DNA from: Dissophora ornata
Taxonomy: Eukaryota; Mortierellomycota; Mortierellomycetes; Mortierellales; Mortierellaceae
Length of the DNA: 61,325 nucleotides
Assembly (NCBI GenBank): GCA_025201705.1
Contig: MU616663.1
Location: 1-61,325, forward strand
Direction: 5' to 3'
The notes below the pieces were generated by a model. It made no database searches and was not told the origin of the DNA. It saw nothing but the letters and a program-made list of their open reading frames with translations. The position numbers and the translations under genes are program-made. Below, one piece after another: positions 1 through 13,263 of this stretch (position 1 is its first letter; each line of letters starts with the position of its first letter).

Positions 1-519
1 TCTGTCTCTGGCTCCTGCAGCTCTTCTCCAATGTCCTCCCCAAAGTCGTCTTCTCACCTCACAATGTCGCCAACAGAGGCAACGGCAGTGACAGCAATAT
101 CCACGGCAACAACAGCACCAGCAATACCCACCGTCATATCAGAACACTCAACAAGTCACGTATATTCGCCACCTCTTTCGCCAACTAGTCCATCGTCCCA
201 ATTGAATTTTTTAGAGACTTTGCCCGCATTGAACACCAATATCACTACCTCTTCCTCTTCGACCTGCGCACCTACTCTGCCTCCATTGTACACCATTGTT
301 CAGTCAATGCCATACCATCTCCAACATCGCGACAATTATCAGTACCATATATACCCTCCACAAGCTATACACTGTGGTTCTACGCACGAGCCGTCGACAG
401 CATCCTCAAGAAATTCCGAGTCGTTGTCGCCGAGTTCATATTTCCCGGAGCCATCCATAGCTCGCTCTTTGCACTTGTCATCTGTAAATCACGCGTCTTC
501 ATCCATTCCACCACTGTGA
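1..519 (+). CDS. 3' end of an unidentified Ser/Thr-rich protein (partial)
   Basis: The frame is open from the first base of the window to a TGA at 517-519, so the start lies outside. The readable part is about 172 residues of low complexity, rich in Ser, Thr and Pro, with no domain I recognise. It looks like the disordered tail of a larger protein. A TGCAG at 16-20 could be a 3' splice site, in which case coding would begin just after it. AT-rich sequence follows the stop, as expected for a 3' UTR. Low-complexity frames can stay open by chance, so I am not sure this is translated. Confidence 0.35.
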   Translation, partial: SVSGSCSSSPMSSPKSSSHLTMSPTEATAVTAISTATTAPAIPTVISEHSTSHVYSPPLSPTSPSSQLNFLETLPALNTNITTSSSSTCAPTLPPLYTIVQSMPYHLQHRDNYQYHIYPPQAIHCGSTHEPSTASSRNSESLSPSSYFPEPSIARSLHLSSVNHASSSIPPL

Positions 520-717
520 GAAATAATCGTAGTAGTGAAAAAAAAATGAAAGTAGTCGACTTTGTTGAGAATTGTATGTACGCTCTGTGATTAAGAAATA
601 ACAAATTGTATGAGACAACAAATGGTGTAGTGGACTTGTGTTTGGAAAAAACGATGTTTGATGGTCGGTATCCCCCTTGTTAAAATCGCCAGAGAGGTCT
701 GTCTTATCCACGTAAAC

Positions 718-1393
718 ATGCCCTCCTTCGCTAAGAAATTCAACTTCACGCAGGAGAGATCTGCAGAAGAAGCGTACTCGAAGCTTATCGAGTCGTCAAG
801 TATCGTCCTTGCTCGTCGGCAACATCTCAAGAGAGAGTACAATACTTTACAAACCAAAAAGGCGAGACAATACTGGGAATCAGTTCAGTTCAAGCTCAGC
901 CTTAAAAGTACTACACGAAAGGCTGCTGCCACTACAGCCAAGGCTAGTTTGAAAGAAATTCAAGCCGAGTATTCGACGTACAAAGCATGTTCTGTAGATC
1001 AGCCAAATGAGCACAATGACCTGTCTTCCTCATCAGGTAAATTGAAGGTCCCTTTTCATATCCATCAATTGGATATATGACTAGAAGGCATTGTCAACTG
1101 ATTTCATAGTAGTAACATAAGGTCATTCCAACAACCATTGATTAGCATTCGAGATATCCGTGGTCCATGTCGCCCCGAGGCTGAATATTCCGGCCATAAT
1201 TCACAAGGAAGACATCATTTTTCCTTCTGGAGCGTCCGTCATGGACGGCATTGTACAGGCAAGTTTAGGTGCGTTATCGCGATATTGGTTTTGTTGCTTG
1301 ATGCCAGAATTTACACCATCTACTGTACTGATCTACTCCATTGAAAAATGGCAAGTTTCAGGTGTAACCCGCTACGCCAATGGGATGGCTTGA
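718..1393 (+). CDS. Small hypothetical protein, three exons
   Basis: I do not recognise the family. The model is join(718..1036,1146..1268,1362..1393), 157 residues, with the phases agreeing at both junctions. The donors are GTAAAT and GTGCGT and the acceptors ATTAG and TTTCAG. The N-terminal hundred residues are charged and helical (repeated Lys/Arg/Gln), probably a short coiled coil. The second exon carries a hydrophobic, compact stretch with the motif SGASVMDGIVQASL. The second intron (93 nt) is a multiple of three and open in the same frame, so a retained-intron product is possible. The start was chosen as the ATG giving MPSFAKKF. An in-frame ATG 60 bases upstream is the alternative. Transcript evidence would be needed to be sure. 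Confidence 0.45.
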
Positions 1394-1446
1394 CACCTTT
1401 GCTCCGTTGAGCCAAGGGCAAAAGAACCACTATATTTTAAAGGATC

Positions 1447-1472
1447 GGGGTTCAGGGTCAGGGTTCAGGGGT
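1447..1472 (+). repeat. G-quadruplex-type motif
   Basis: Four runs of three or four G are separated by loops TTCA, TCA and TTCA, which fits the canonical G3+N1-7 rule for an intramolecular quadruplex. The unit GGGTTCA resembles but does not equal a telomeric TTAGGG repeat. It lies just downstream of the small hypothetical gene on the coding strand. Confidence 0.6.
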
Positions 1473-2383
1473 CGGAGAGGAGCGGGTGGAAAAGCCTATA
1501 GTATTATCGTGTGGCTTATCCTGTTGCAGGACCACAGCTACCGAATCGATTCACCCCTCCATGAAGGAAGAGTTTGCCGCAAGGAAGAATGCAGTGCGCT
1601 AATGGTCTGGCGAAACCCTACTATTCGCATGAGAAACTATACGCGGACAGGAGCGATATATGTGTCGGATGCGACAACGAAGAGAGAAGATGAGAGGTGC
1701 TAAATGTTTAAGAGTGATGAATGTAGCATATCATCGAGAAAACTATTATATCATACTGATTATTCATACATATGGAAAATATTATGAGAAAACCGCGAGA
1801 GATACCTATGGCATTGATCCTGCTCATCTTTCGGCCTAATTCCTGATATTTCGCGTATCGCATTTTTTTCTTCTTGAATTTAAGATTGATTTGGACCACG
1901 ACAGTTATTCGTATCCAGAATTTGACCGTTCTGAAATAGATCGCTGCGGTTCTGATTTGCTTTTTTGGTTGCAAGTCCTCACGAGGTGTTGTAGTATGTG
2001 TATCATCGACAGTGGCATCCATCTGCAGCTGGCGTCTCCTCTAGGTATCATACCGTGCAGGAAGTTGATGGCAGTTCGCGGCGACAGGGCTCCAATTGTT
2101 GGATAAGCCGGTCCTTTCAATGATACAAGAAAACAGGATGGAAAAGAGAGGGAGGAAGGACTGCGTCCACAAGAAACGGCAGCTATATTCCACTTTGCTT
2201 GTAGCAAGCAATGGCTCTAAGGATGACACGCATTTCAAACGAATGTTGCCCGATATCTACTCTGCTGTTCGCCATAATTTCTGTGAACCTTTGAGGCGAG
2301 AAGAAGCTTGAGACAATGGGAGGAAAGAATGGTCAGTGAGGGAATGGCCGCATTATTGATGGTAAACAGGCGCAGATATACTA

Positions 2384-2425
2384 GGAATTTGAGGCGCAAG
2401 GTGCAAGATGTCCTGCAGCATAATC
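2384..2425. repeat. Diverged direct repeat, copy 1
   Basis: A 17-base identical core (GGAATTTGAGGCGCAAG) occurs here and at 3822. After the core, both copies continue with similar sequence (CAAGATGTCCT here, CAAGTTGTCCT there). The copies are direct and 1438 bases apart. They could be ends of a decayed element or a duplicated spacer. No coding sequence lies cleanly between them. Confidence 0.5.
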
Positions 2426-2732
2426 TTACGCGCAATCGACGCTGACCGCGATTGTTTAATTTATGGCGACAGCCATCGCAGGCACAGGCCACGCCCCTAT
2501 TTAAAATTGATCGCATCACAAACAACAAGAAAGTAGAAAGTCAATCCCGTAGCTTAGCATGTTTTCAGTTCTCCTCTCATTTGGTTCTCTATTCCTCTCC
2601 TCACTCCCCGCATTCCCCTTCTCCTTCACTCTGGAATAGCCTTCGCGTTATTCAAGAGTTGGCCCATGGATATATCAAGGTTACGTGAAGGTAAACTACG
2701 TACATAGCCTGCTTTCTTTATTTTCATACTCC

Positions 2733-2735
<3 letters not shown>

Positions 2736-2775
<40 letters not shown>
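2736..2775. repeat. (AC)n microsatellite
   Basis: About twenty uninterrupted AC units, followed by a few CGCAC variants. A simple repeat in a non-coding interval. Confidence 0.95.
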
Positions 2776-2779
<4 letters not shown>

Positions 2780-3821
2780 GCACAGTTCCTCCCCTCCTTC
2801 CGTCCCATATGGCTTGCTGACAGCGTGGATCTGATGATAAACCGTTCGTGCTTTGAGGGGCAAAAGGGGTATTTCGCGTGCTGTCAGTATATGACTTCCG
2901 CTGGGTCTCCTAGCCACTGAGCTATTATTCTTCATGGGTTTCGCGGCGAGGGTGTATGGGAAGTCGATGGACACCTGGAGTAATAAAGACTGACACCATG
3001 CTCCGCTGCGGAATTACTCAATTATAGTGTATGCTTCATATATTTTGTCATGCGCATCCAACCTATCGCTCTCTCTCTCTTTCTCTTTCTCTCTTCCCCT
3101 CATTTCCCGCTCTCCATATCACTTTCTTTGCTGGATTGTTTAACATGGAGTGCTAACGGCCTTTTCATGTTTGTTCTTCTATCTTATTTTTGCCCATCTT
3201 TCCACGACGCCATACTCGATGCTGCCGTCCGGGCCATGCGGTTACGATTCCAATATACGATCACCGTCACACTATCCCAGTTCGAGTAGGTCTATCTGCT
3301 CATCCCTTAGACTTGGGTTTCTAGAGACAGCGAAGTACAAACACAATTCTTTTCACAGCAAAGAGTAGAGGAGAATACGCCCAACAAACTCGATTTCTTA
3401 CTTGATGCGGCATAGTAAGCAGCTTTGCAGAATGCGCTAATTTTCATAGCCTTTCTTACATAAACACGTGAACAAAAACAATACCATTGCGATCAGCGTG
3501 CCTGTGAATATGAGATTACGTTCACGACCACACTGGGGTTTTTGACCTCGGTCTCATTTGAGCATCATGCTGTCCTGCAGGAAAGTTACTCAAAGTGCAA
3601 GAGGCGACATTCCAAGAGAACAAAAAGTTGGAGAGGATAAAGGACCGCCTCAGCGGTATTATTTTCACCTTGCTATTGACGATGTAATTGTTTTAATTAT
3701 TTCTGAGAGCCGATAATGAGGCGTTGTCTATGAGCGTACAAGGCGGAGAGAAACTTGGGGGAGTGGAAGGGGAGGAAGAATATCAGATGGCAATGACCAC
3801 GAACTGACATAGACCACACCT

Positions 3822-3863
3822 GGAATTTGAGGCGCAAGACACAAGTTGTCCTCCATCGTAACC
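3822..3863. repeat. Diverged direct repeat, copy 2
   Basis: Second copy of the element at 2384, with the same 17-base core and the same trailing GTCCT. It lies about 105 bases beyond the stop of the minus-strand surface-protein gene, so it may be within that gene's 3' flank. Confidence 0.5.
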
Positions 3864-3968
3864 CCGACTCATATTGTTGTACTTTTGGCAGGAATTGTTT
3901 GTTTGTCCCGAATTTATGCTGACAGTCGTTTTGTTCGTTTGCAATTTCATGTTTTTGATCATTCTACT

Positions 3969-5972
3969 CTAAGCAGCATACCCATCGCCGTTCGGTGGAG
4001 CAATATATTGAGGACTGGCAGCTGTGTTGTTAGAATGGGTCGGTGTATAAGGTTGGCTGCCCGGTGTCTGAGGCGTAGCGGCGCTGGTGGGAGACATATA
4101 TCCCGCCTGGCTATAATGATTCTGAGGACTACTCTCCTGGGCTTGGAAGATGTTTGGCTGTTGAGGTTGGGGTTGAGACTGAGGAATAAGCGTTGGGGGT
4201 GTGTAGTTGTAGGGCTCCTGGGCCTGAGGCTGGAAGATCTTGGGCTGCGCTTGCTGTTGAACGGGGACAGTTGTCAAGGGCTGGGCAGAGTAAATATCCT
4301 GCTGCGGAGGCATGTACGAAAGGTGAGGATTGAACTGCTGTTGTTGCTGCTGTTGGTACTGCAGTTGCTGGTTCTGAGCCACAGCCTGCTGCTGCTGTTG
4401 AAGAACATAGTTCTGCTCCATCAACGGCGCTGTCGCAGGGTTCATCTTGCTAGGATCCTGATTGGCGCCCTGGGGTTGAACATTGGCGGCACCAGAGGTC
4501 TTTCCAGACGCCCTGCGGCTGCGAATGAACAAGAACGCGACTAGAGCAATTACGACCAAACCACCAACCACACCACCAATAATGGCACCAATTGGGGCAC
4601 TACTAGAACCAGATCCACTACTGCTTCCATTTGAAGAGCTTGGAGATGAAGAGCCCGAAGATGTGGAAGGGACAGTGGACTTTACAAGTCCTGGTCCACT
4701 CCAGCCTAGAGCCACGGTGTCGAAGCTGTTGAAAGTGACGGCACCGTTGCTTGCAGCACTGTAGGTCACAATCTTGTTGCCGACAGAAGCTGCAGTCAGG
4801 CTGCTGGTAAACGAAGGGACGTTGCCTGAAACTGCCACTTGTTGCAGTTTGGTGGACTGGCTAGGGTTGATAGAATACATCACCGTTGTTCCGTCAGAGG
4901 CCTAAGATGTTGAACAGGACAGCGCGGTTAGCATCATTACCTACAAGGATGCCTTTAAAGATGCTTGTGTAGCTACGGGACTGATTCTTTACCTTATCAA
5001 GAATGTATCCGACGCCAGCCATCGTCAGGGAGAAGGCGTTGCTTGTCAATGTGATTCCGTTCATATTCACAGTCTGAGGACTGGACAGAGACAGGATACG
5101 GTCCTGGGAGGTAACGATTGGCGCCGCGGAGTCCAAGGCGGTATAAATTGCTCCAGCACCATTCGCGTCGAATACGACGTGATAGCCCTGCGCAGGAGTG
5201 TTGGACGATGCAACATATGTTCCAACGCTGAGCAAAGGGGATGGCGTTGGGTAATTGGAGAGGACAAAGCTGTATGAAATAGTACATTAATGAAGCGCAG
5301 CAGACGGTAGAGAGCAGTTAGAAAAAACAAGCAAACACAAATGTCTTGAGAAAAGCACCACATAACAATGAATAGTATTTGCAGCTATAGAGGTTGCGGC
5401 AATACATATTCCCATCAAAGAGTATTAAGAACAATGATGGTCTTATGAGGGAGTGACAAAGTCCACAGGTCGGCCACTTACTCTCGACTGCTGTAAACGA
5501 TAGCTGTTGCATTATATCGAACGCCAGTCCAGGGGGAGTTAGTGGCAATGCCAGAGACGTTCGCAACGGCTGTAATCCAGTTCAGACCCCCAACAGCTCC
5601 CGAGAGCGAGAAGAGTTTGTTGGAGATGAAGCCGACACTCGGGAAGTTGGCGGGAAGGTCGACGATGCCGCTAGGGTAGATATTAGTAAAGTAGGACTGT
5701 ACGCCGAACTGTTGTACGAAAACTGGGCTGTTGGTCGATGCTTGATTGCCGCTGTATGGGAGACAGGTCTTTGGCGCGGAGCTGCTCCAGAAGCCCGGGG
5801 CTGTCTGGTTGGTAATGAAGGTGGCGGTGGGGGAGTTGATGTTGGTCAGGTCGATAGAGGTCATTTCCAAACGACCGTTGTTCGACGCAGGAACACCAAC
5901 GAGGTAGACGAATTTGCCTGTGGCATCAGGGGCAAGACAGGCGTACGAGTATGCAGGGATGGTGCTACTCAT
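3969..5972 (-). CDS. Single-pass membrane protein with beta-rich ectodomain and Gln-rich tail
   Basis: The model is complement(join(3969..4901,4993..5269,5482..5972)), 566 residues, phases agreeing. The first donor is GTAAGT. For the second intron I prefer donor GTAAAG (after ILDK), but GTAGGT 48 bases further on also keeps the frame. The N-terminal ~340 residues look like an extracellular, beta-rich domain with repeated hydrophobic/Asn/Ser patterns (YLVGVPASNNGRL, GVGYILDK). Then comes a Ser/Gly stalk, one Gly-rich membrane helix around residues 357-380 (GAIIGGVVGGLVVIALVAF), a basic stop-transfer RSRR and a tail rich in Gln and Pro. There is no classic signal peptide at this start, yet GCCGCCATG is a strong initiation context. 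The architecture suggests a type I surface sensor or adhesin. The function is unknown. Confidence 0.75.
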
Positions 5973-8754
<2,782 letters not shown>

Positions 8755-9985
8755 TCCATGGTATGATTTTGTCTTTTATTGCCGACGGGCCTGTAAGCTT
8801 GGTGTAGCGGTGTAGCAATAAAGCAGTACAATGGGTCATTGATACGCTTTGTCTCTTGTGATAAGTTCTGCGAAAGAAGGAAGAAAGAGACGTTTTCATC
8901 GTTGAAGCCTTCTTTCTAGTCGCGTCGCTCCCTCACTCCCGTGTAACTTGTCGAGAGCTCTTTTAGACCAAGGGTGGTCGAGCCTGCCTAGAAGTCCATG
9001 CTCATTTGCAGTTGCACCCCTTGTCCTCACCTCTTGGCCTCGCGTCATGCTCTATTTTTCTCGTATCATTACGGTGGCGTACACTGAGTTCAGAATAGTG
9101 CTGAATTCATGCGCCAGGACATTTCATTGCTATGCACAAGATGTAAGCTATACCTGGAAGATGCGAGAGTGATCAGCGGGAACAAATGGGAGCATTTAGA
9201 CAGCCATTGAGTTGTTCAGGTCTACTCTGCAACATGCGGTATGTGAAGTGACCAATCGTACTGATCCCAGGCCATTCACGCCACAATTGACTTCATGAAC
9301 TGTACAATATAAGCCCACTCAAGCGGGCATAAACTTAATGTACAAAACACCGCTACTTCCGTCTTTAAAGTGAAGGGAGGCGGATAGGTTTGTCGATTTA
9401 TTCTCTCCATACCGAACTCAGTGTTGATGTATCGCGTCACCGTCTTCTTTAGTCGAACGCGTGTGAGTGCAGCAATATACAACAGTTTTATGCTATCGAT
9501 TGTACTAGTGAGAGATGGGCTCGTTTGCAAGTATGGATGTCATGGCAACGAACAGCTAGCAGTGTTGGTATCCTATCCAAGATACCATGGTAATGAAGAA
9601 TCAACTAAAGCCCGCGATGAACTATTGCAAAATGCGAATCAATATTTGCGCATACACAGTTAACTCCACTCTGAAGTCCGTTGTCGTACTAACCTTGCTT
9701 GTGTGCCAGAGAACTACTCTTTCGCACGAAAGAGTAGGTAAAGCATTCGCAGACAGGTAGATTTTAATGCGGAATCGGATAAGTAAACATTTCGCCGCGG
9801 AATAAACGCGATGTCGTGTTTTGGTGATGCAGGTGTCTCATGTTCGATGGCAGCTGAAAATGGTAGCTTATTTCGGCACGCAGACTTTCTGCATCGTATT
9901 GATGGTTCTTGTCTTCTTTATTTGCACGCGAATCATATTTCACTGGTGTTTGCTTATTTAGCGCTATGGCCAGGGAAAGACGTCT
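8755..9985. other. Convergent intergenic spacer
   Basis: This lies between the 3' ends of the WD40 gene and the acyltransferase gene. Apart from a polyadenylation-type AATAAA near 8817, I see nothing supported. The open frames are short and without splice partners. Confidence 0.5.
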
Positions 9986-11755
9986 CTAGTGTTTCCTTGA
10001 TCGACTTGTTCCTGAGGCGGACGATGCACTCGCCTTTTGAGCAACGGCCTTAGAATTACGAATACCGCTATTCCTCTGAATATAATACTCCAAAAAGTCG
10101 GCTTTGTCTTGTACATTCAATCCCAGTTTCCTGAACCGCGTCAATCGTCCCATTAGATTGATGATTACACCACCTAGAGGATCATCCTCTACAGGCTCGA
10201 CTGCGCCCATGGCAGCACCCGAGGGAGTACTAGAGAGACCATCCAGGGCCGAAAAATGTGCGTTCGAGGGTGATTCCTCGCGTGTGAGGCTCTTGACCGT
10301 GAGTGTGTTGTAAAACTGAGCGCAGGTGCGGAACAAATGTCCAAAGAAATAGGAATTGTCGAGTCTGACAGTGAAAGTTGGTGCAAACTTGTGGTAATCG
10401 TACTTAAGTGCCAAGATGCTGATGTTGATTGAGGTCTCGGGCAGGGAGCAATCCTTGAAGATAGGGACGAACTTCAAGATGGCTCGGTTGTTTGTCGTGG
10501 TGCCCTGATATAACCAATTTGTGGGTGAAGTCTGTAAGTGACACAGGCTCTTTCTGTGGCATCTATTGTGAAGTGGTCAATCGCGTCTATTACCTCTGGG
10601 AAAATGACGACAGGTCCAGCGCCCGTCTTGTGCATCGCTTTGACAAATTCCAAAAGAGGCATGGTCTCGACGCCCTCAGGTGGCGACATTTCTGGATAGC
10701 TTCCTGACAAACGCAATGCCTCCCAGAACGAAATCTTGCGGACAGTCAACGTCGATGGGTAGATCTGTGTGAACACAGGGTCATACCTATTAAAGATACG
10801 AACCAGATCTGATTAGTGCGATCTCAAAGTCGAGTTCCACGGCAGCTCTCAATTCGCTTGACGGTCCATTACCTAAAAGCTAAGTACAAGACGTCGATAT
10901 ATGACGACCAGTTGCAGACAATCAAATCTCCTGAAGCGGCAGCCCTTCTGCTTGAAGACTGCTGTTTGTTTGCTCCTGCGCTACGTCTTGATTTCAAACG
11001 GTAGACAGTGGTTAGGATGGAAGGGGTGTCTTCCCTGCAATCATTCTGAGGCGGAACAGGGGATATAAGTATACATACCCGCGCTTCAAGGTAACCACCT
11101 CATGCTTGATCCAGAAAAAGCCGAGCAGGCCAAGGATCAGCCGGACCAAGATAGCCGAAATGAAACGATGGTACAGTTTATGCAATGGGGCCAACGGAGA
11201 CTATCGCAATAAAGTTAATTGATCATTTCTAGCGATTTTAGTGTCAACAAGCAAGAAAGAAAGATGATGAAGAAAAGGACCCACGAGACGGAAAGAGAGT
11301 TGTGTATTGGTTCTTTACCAGGACTAGCCCCGCCGTCTCAAGGATAACTAGCATGAGAGCCAAAGCGCTGACCAAAATCAATTTGGCGAGCCCTGTGATA
11401 GGCTTGACAATCATAAGGATGGCCGTGAATGCCTTTTGGACAGGGGAATGATCTGCATTTGCCGGCTAAAAAGATGAAATAGAGTAAGAACCAGTACATC
11501 CATCAGCCTCAGCGCTGGAACACTATGGGCTTAGATTAATTGATCCCAGAGAGAAAAGGGGATAATTGAGCTGTCAGTTACCACTGGTGGCAAGAAGGGT
11601 TGAATGCCAGTGCCTTGGTCCTATTTGCATCAAGATGTTCCGTGCATAAGAGCAGGTCGATGTTAGCCTGTGCTGCAGTGCTGAGGGCTCTTTTGCAATA
11701 TGCTGACAGTTGGTAGCGTTGGCTGACTTGCCCTCCAGCGCGAGAACTTCTCCAT
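9986..11755 (-). CDS. loa1: Lysophosphatidic acid acyltransferase, LOA1/Vps66 type
   Basis: The model is complement(join(9986..10504,10594..10786,10873..10980,11079..11200,11319..11465,11582..11620,11732..11755)), 383 residues, all phases agreeing. The start MEKFSRWRDQGTGIQPFLPP matches the conserved N-terminus of the family. Two hydrophobic segments (roughly residues 40-65 and 82-100) would anchor it in the ER or lipid-droplet membrane. The acyltransferase core follows: N-W-S-S-Y-I-D near residue 134, where most PlsC enzymes have HX4D, and FPEGTTTN near 209-216, the second PlsC motif. The family acylates lysophosphatidic acid to phosphatidic acid. The first intron begins with GC (AGG/GCAAGT) instead of GT, and no GT donor nearby keeps the frame. 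The C-terminal 60 residues are basic and Ser-rich. Confidence 0.88.
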
Positions 11756-13263
11756 GGTGTGATGATGTGGATTGTCTTTGAACGATCGATTTGGTTCTGG
11801 TTTTATCCATCAACCAACCCCGCGTTGAGACGTGTAGTACTAAAGCGGATGATCGAATCACGCCAGGTATTCAACGGATCGCGCGCGCAAACATAGACGC
11901 GCGATTTCCCAATTGGGTGTCACCAAAAAATTACGATGGGAAGGGCTCTAGATGTTTTGTCGCCGATACCAGGATACTAGGACAACACAGCCTTTTGATG
12001 CACTCAATTCTTTGCTTTCCTTTCCATACGACAGTTCTTGGGCGCTCCTACAATTGCTTTGCCCAAAATAATTCATTGGTCGCGTGATGCAGATCGCCTT
12101 TCTCATTCCCGGCCTCCCAAAGGAACCCCCAGGCGTTCTTTTAAGCTTTAGTCATTGTTGTTGTATCATTTGTTGTCATTAGACAGGATTTTGGTAAGAA
12201 AATACGCCATATCTGAGATAGGGAAGAGAAAACGCAGAAGAACAGGGTCTAATGGCTTGAGCTTATTTGTACGTGTCCTCAATCGCAAAGCCTACGGACA
12301 TGACGCGGTGTAGGAGCCTTTTGAATAGCGAGTCCTGCAGCGCATACAGTGGTAACCAAAAAGATGCATGCTCAGAACATATGATACACAGTGCACTGCG
12401 TTCTGCATTGGAAGATCAAGAGCTGTTGTCCTTGGCAACTCGGTATCATGTCAGCTCTACTACGCGATGGTCAAGAAGGTTTTGCTTGATGCAAGCACAG
12501 ATGGGGAACGACACCCCGACATTTACATTTACAACGACACTGTCATTCGCCATGGCGTTGGAGCATGGACTATTAACTTCGCCCTATCGACCGTCTTGTT
12601 TTTAACTATCGCGCATGTGCTGAATAGGGCAACAGGAGAGTTATCGAACTGGTTGGTCAAAAGGTGGACGGTGGTGGTGTAACCTATTGCTGCCTCGGCA
12701 GGAGCGGTAAGGCCAACCACACTCAAGAATCTGATGGAAGCAAGTCTGGTGACAAAGTAATACATCCCTGTAACGAGTGAGTCTACAGTGGCGGACCATC
12801 AGAGCAAAAGTATGCTGGCTCGAGGAGTCGGTTCAGAAAGAAATCAAGTGAGTAGACCATTGAGGACAAGTGGCGGGAACGATAATGATAAAGGGCAGGA
12901 GGGTGTTGTCCTTCAGATCGATACCTCAATCGCAAGCCGATGTCGAGCTGGTGGCGTCTACACTTCTGGAAGTTCACCTACTATAGTGACGTTCAACATT
13001 CTGTGGGAACAGCCAGTCTGGAAGGTGGCTATCGTTTTCAGTGTTATCTGCCTATTGAATATCGGGTCTAGATGAGCGTCGATCGCCAGCAATAAACACC
13101 CGAGCTAATGATCTGTAGTAAGCATTTCGCTAGCCGTATACACTGATTCCTTTTTAATCTCCTTTTCTTTCTTGCTTCTCTCCTTCAAACCTCTCGTCTC
13201 TTCATTCTCTCAGCAACCCTTTGGCTACGCTCAGATTCTAAACCCTCCCCTCCTCCATCAAGC
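11756..13263. other. Divergent upstream region between acyltransferase and helicase-like genes
   Basis: About 1.5 kb that must contain both promoters. A pyrimidine-rich stretch (13148-13260) precedes the plus-strand start. The middle contains two frames that could belong to a small membrane-protein gene, listed separately. Otherwise I see nothing supported. Confidence 0.45.
12368..13075 (+). CDS. Possible small membrane-protein gene (tentative)
   Basis: Two open stretches (12368-12682 and 12788-13075) lie in the same reading frame, separated by about 100 bases with two stops, which would suit one intron, though I cannot fix the splice sites. The first has a hydrophobic helix (WTINFALSTVLFLTIAHVL) followed by basic residues. 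The second ends in another (PVWKVAIVFSVICLLNIG). I recognise no family. The frames may instead be chance openings or remnants. No start can be chosen with confidence. Confidence 0.22.

Larger units (their letters stand above)
1394..3968. other. Gene-poor interval
   Basis: No convincing coding frame is present: the open frames are short, without splice-consistent partners or recognisable motifs. The interval holds a G-rich quadruplex motif, a long AC microsatellite, a CT-rich tract around 3069-3125 and two copies of a diverged ~45 bp sequence. The last hundreds of bases are downstream sequence of the minus-strand gene that ends at 3969. Confidence 0.5.

Noticed and set aside
2736..2775. AC repeat as a CRISPR-like or regulatory array
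   Set aside because: A plain dinucleotide microsatellite without spacers.
3846..4544. A 232-residue plus-strand frame rich in Leu and Arg
   Set aside because: It is the antisense shadow of the Gln-rich tail of the minus-strand surface protein; CAG and CAA codons read backwards give Leu.
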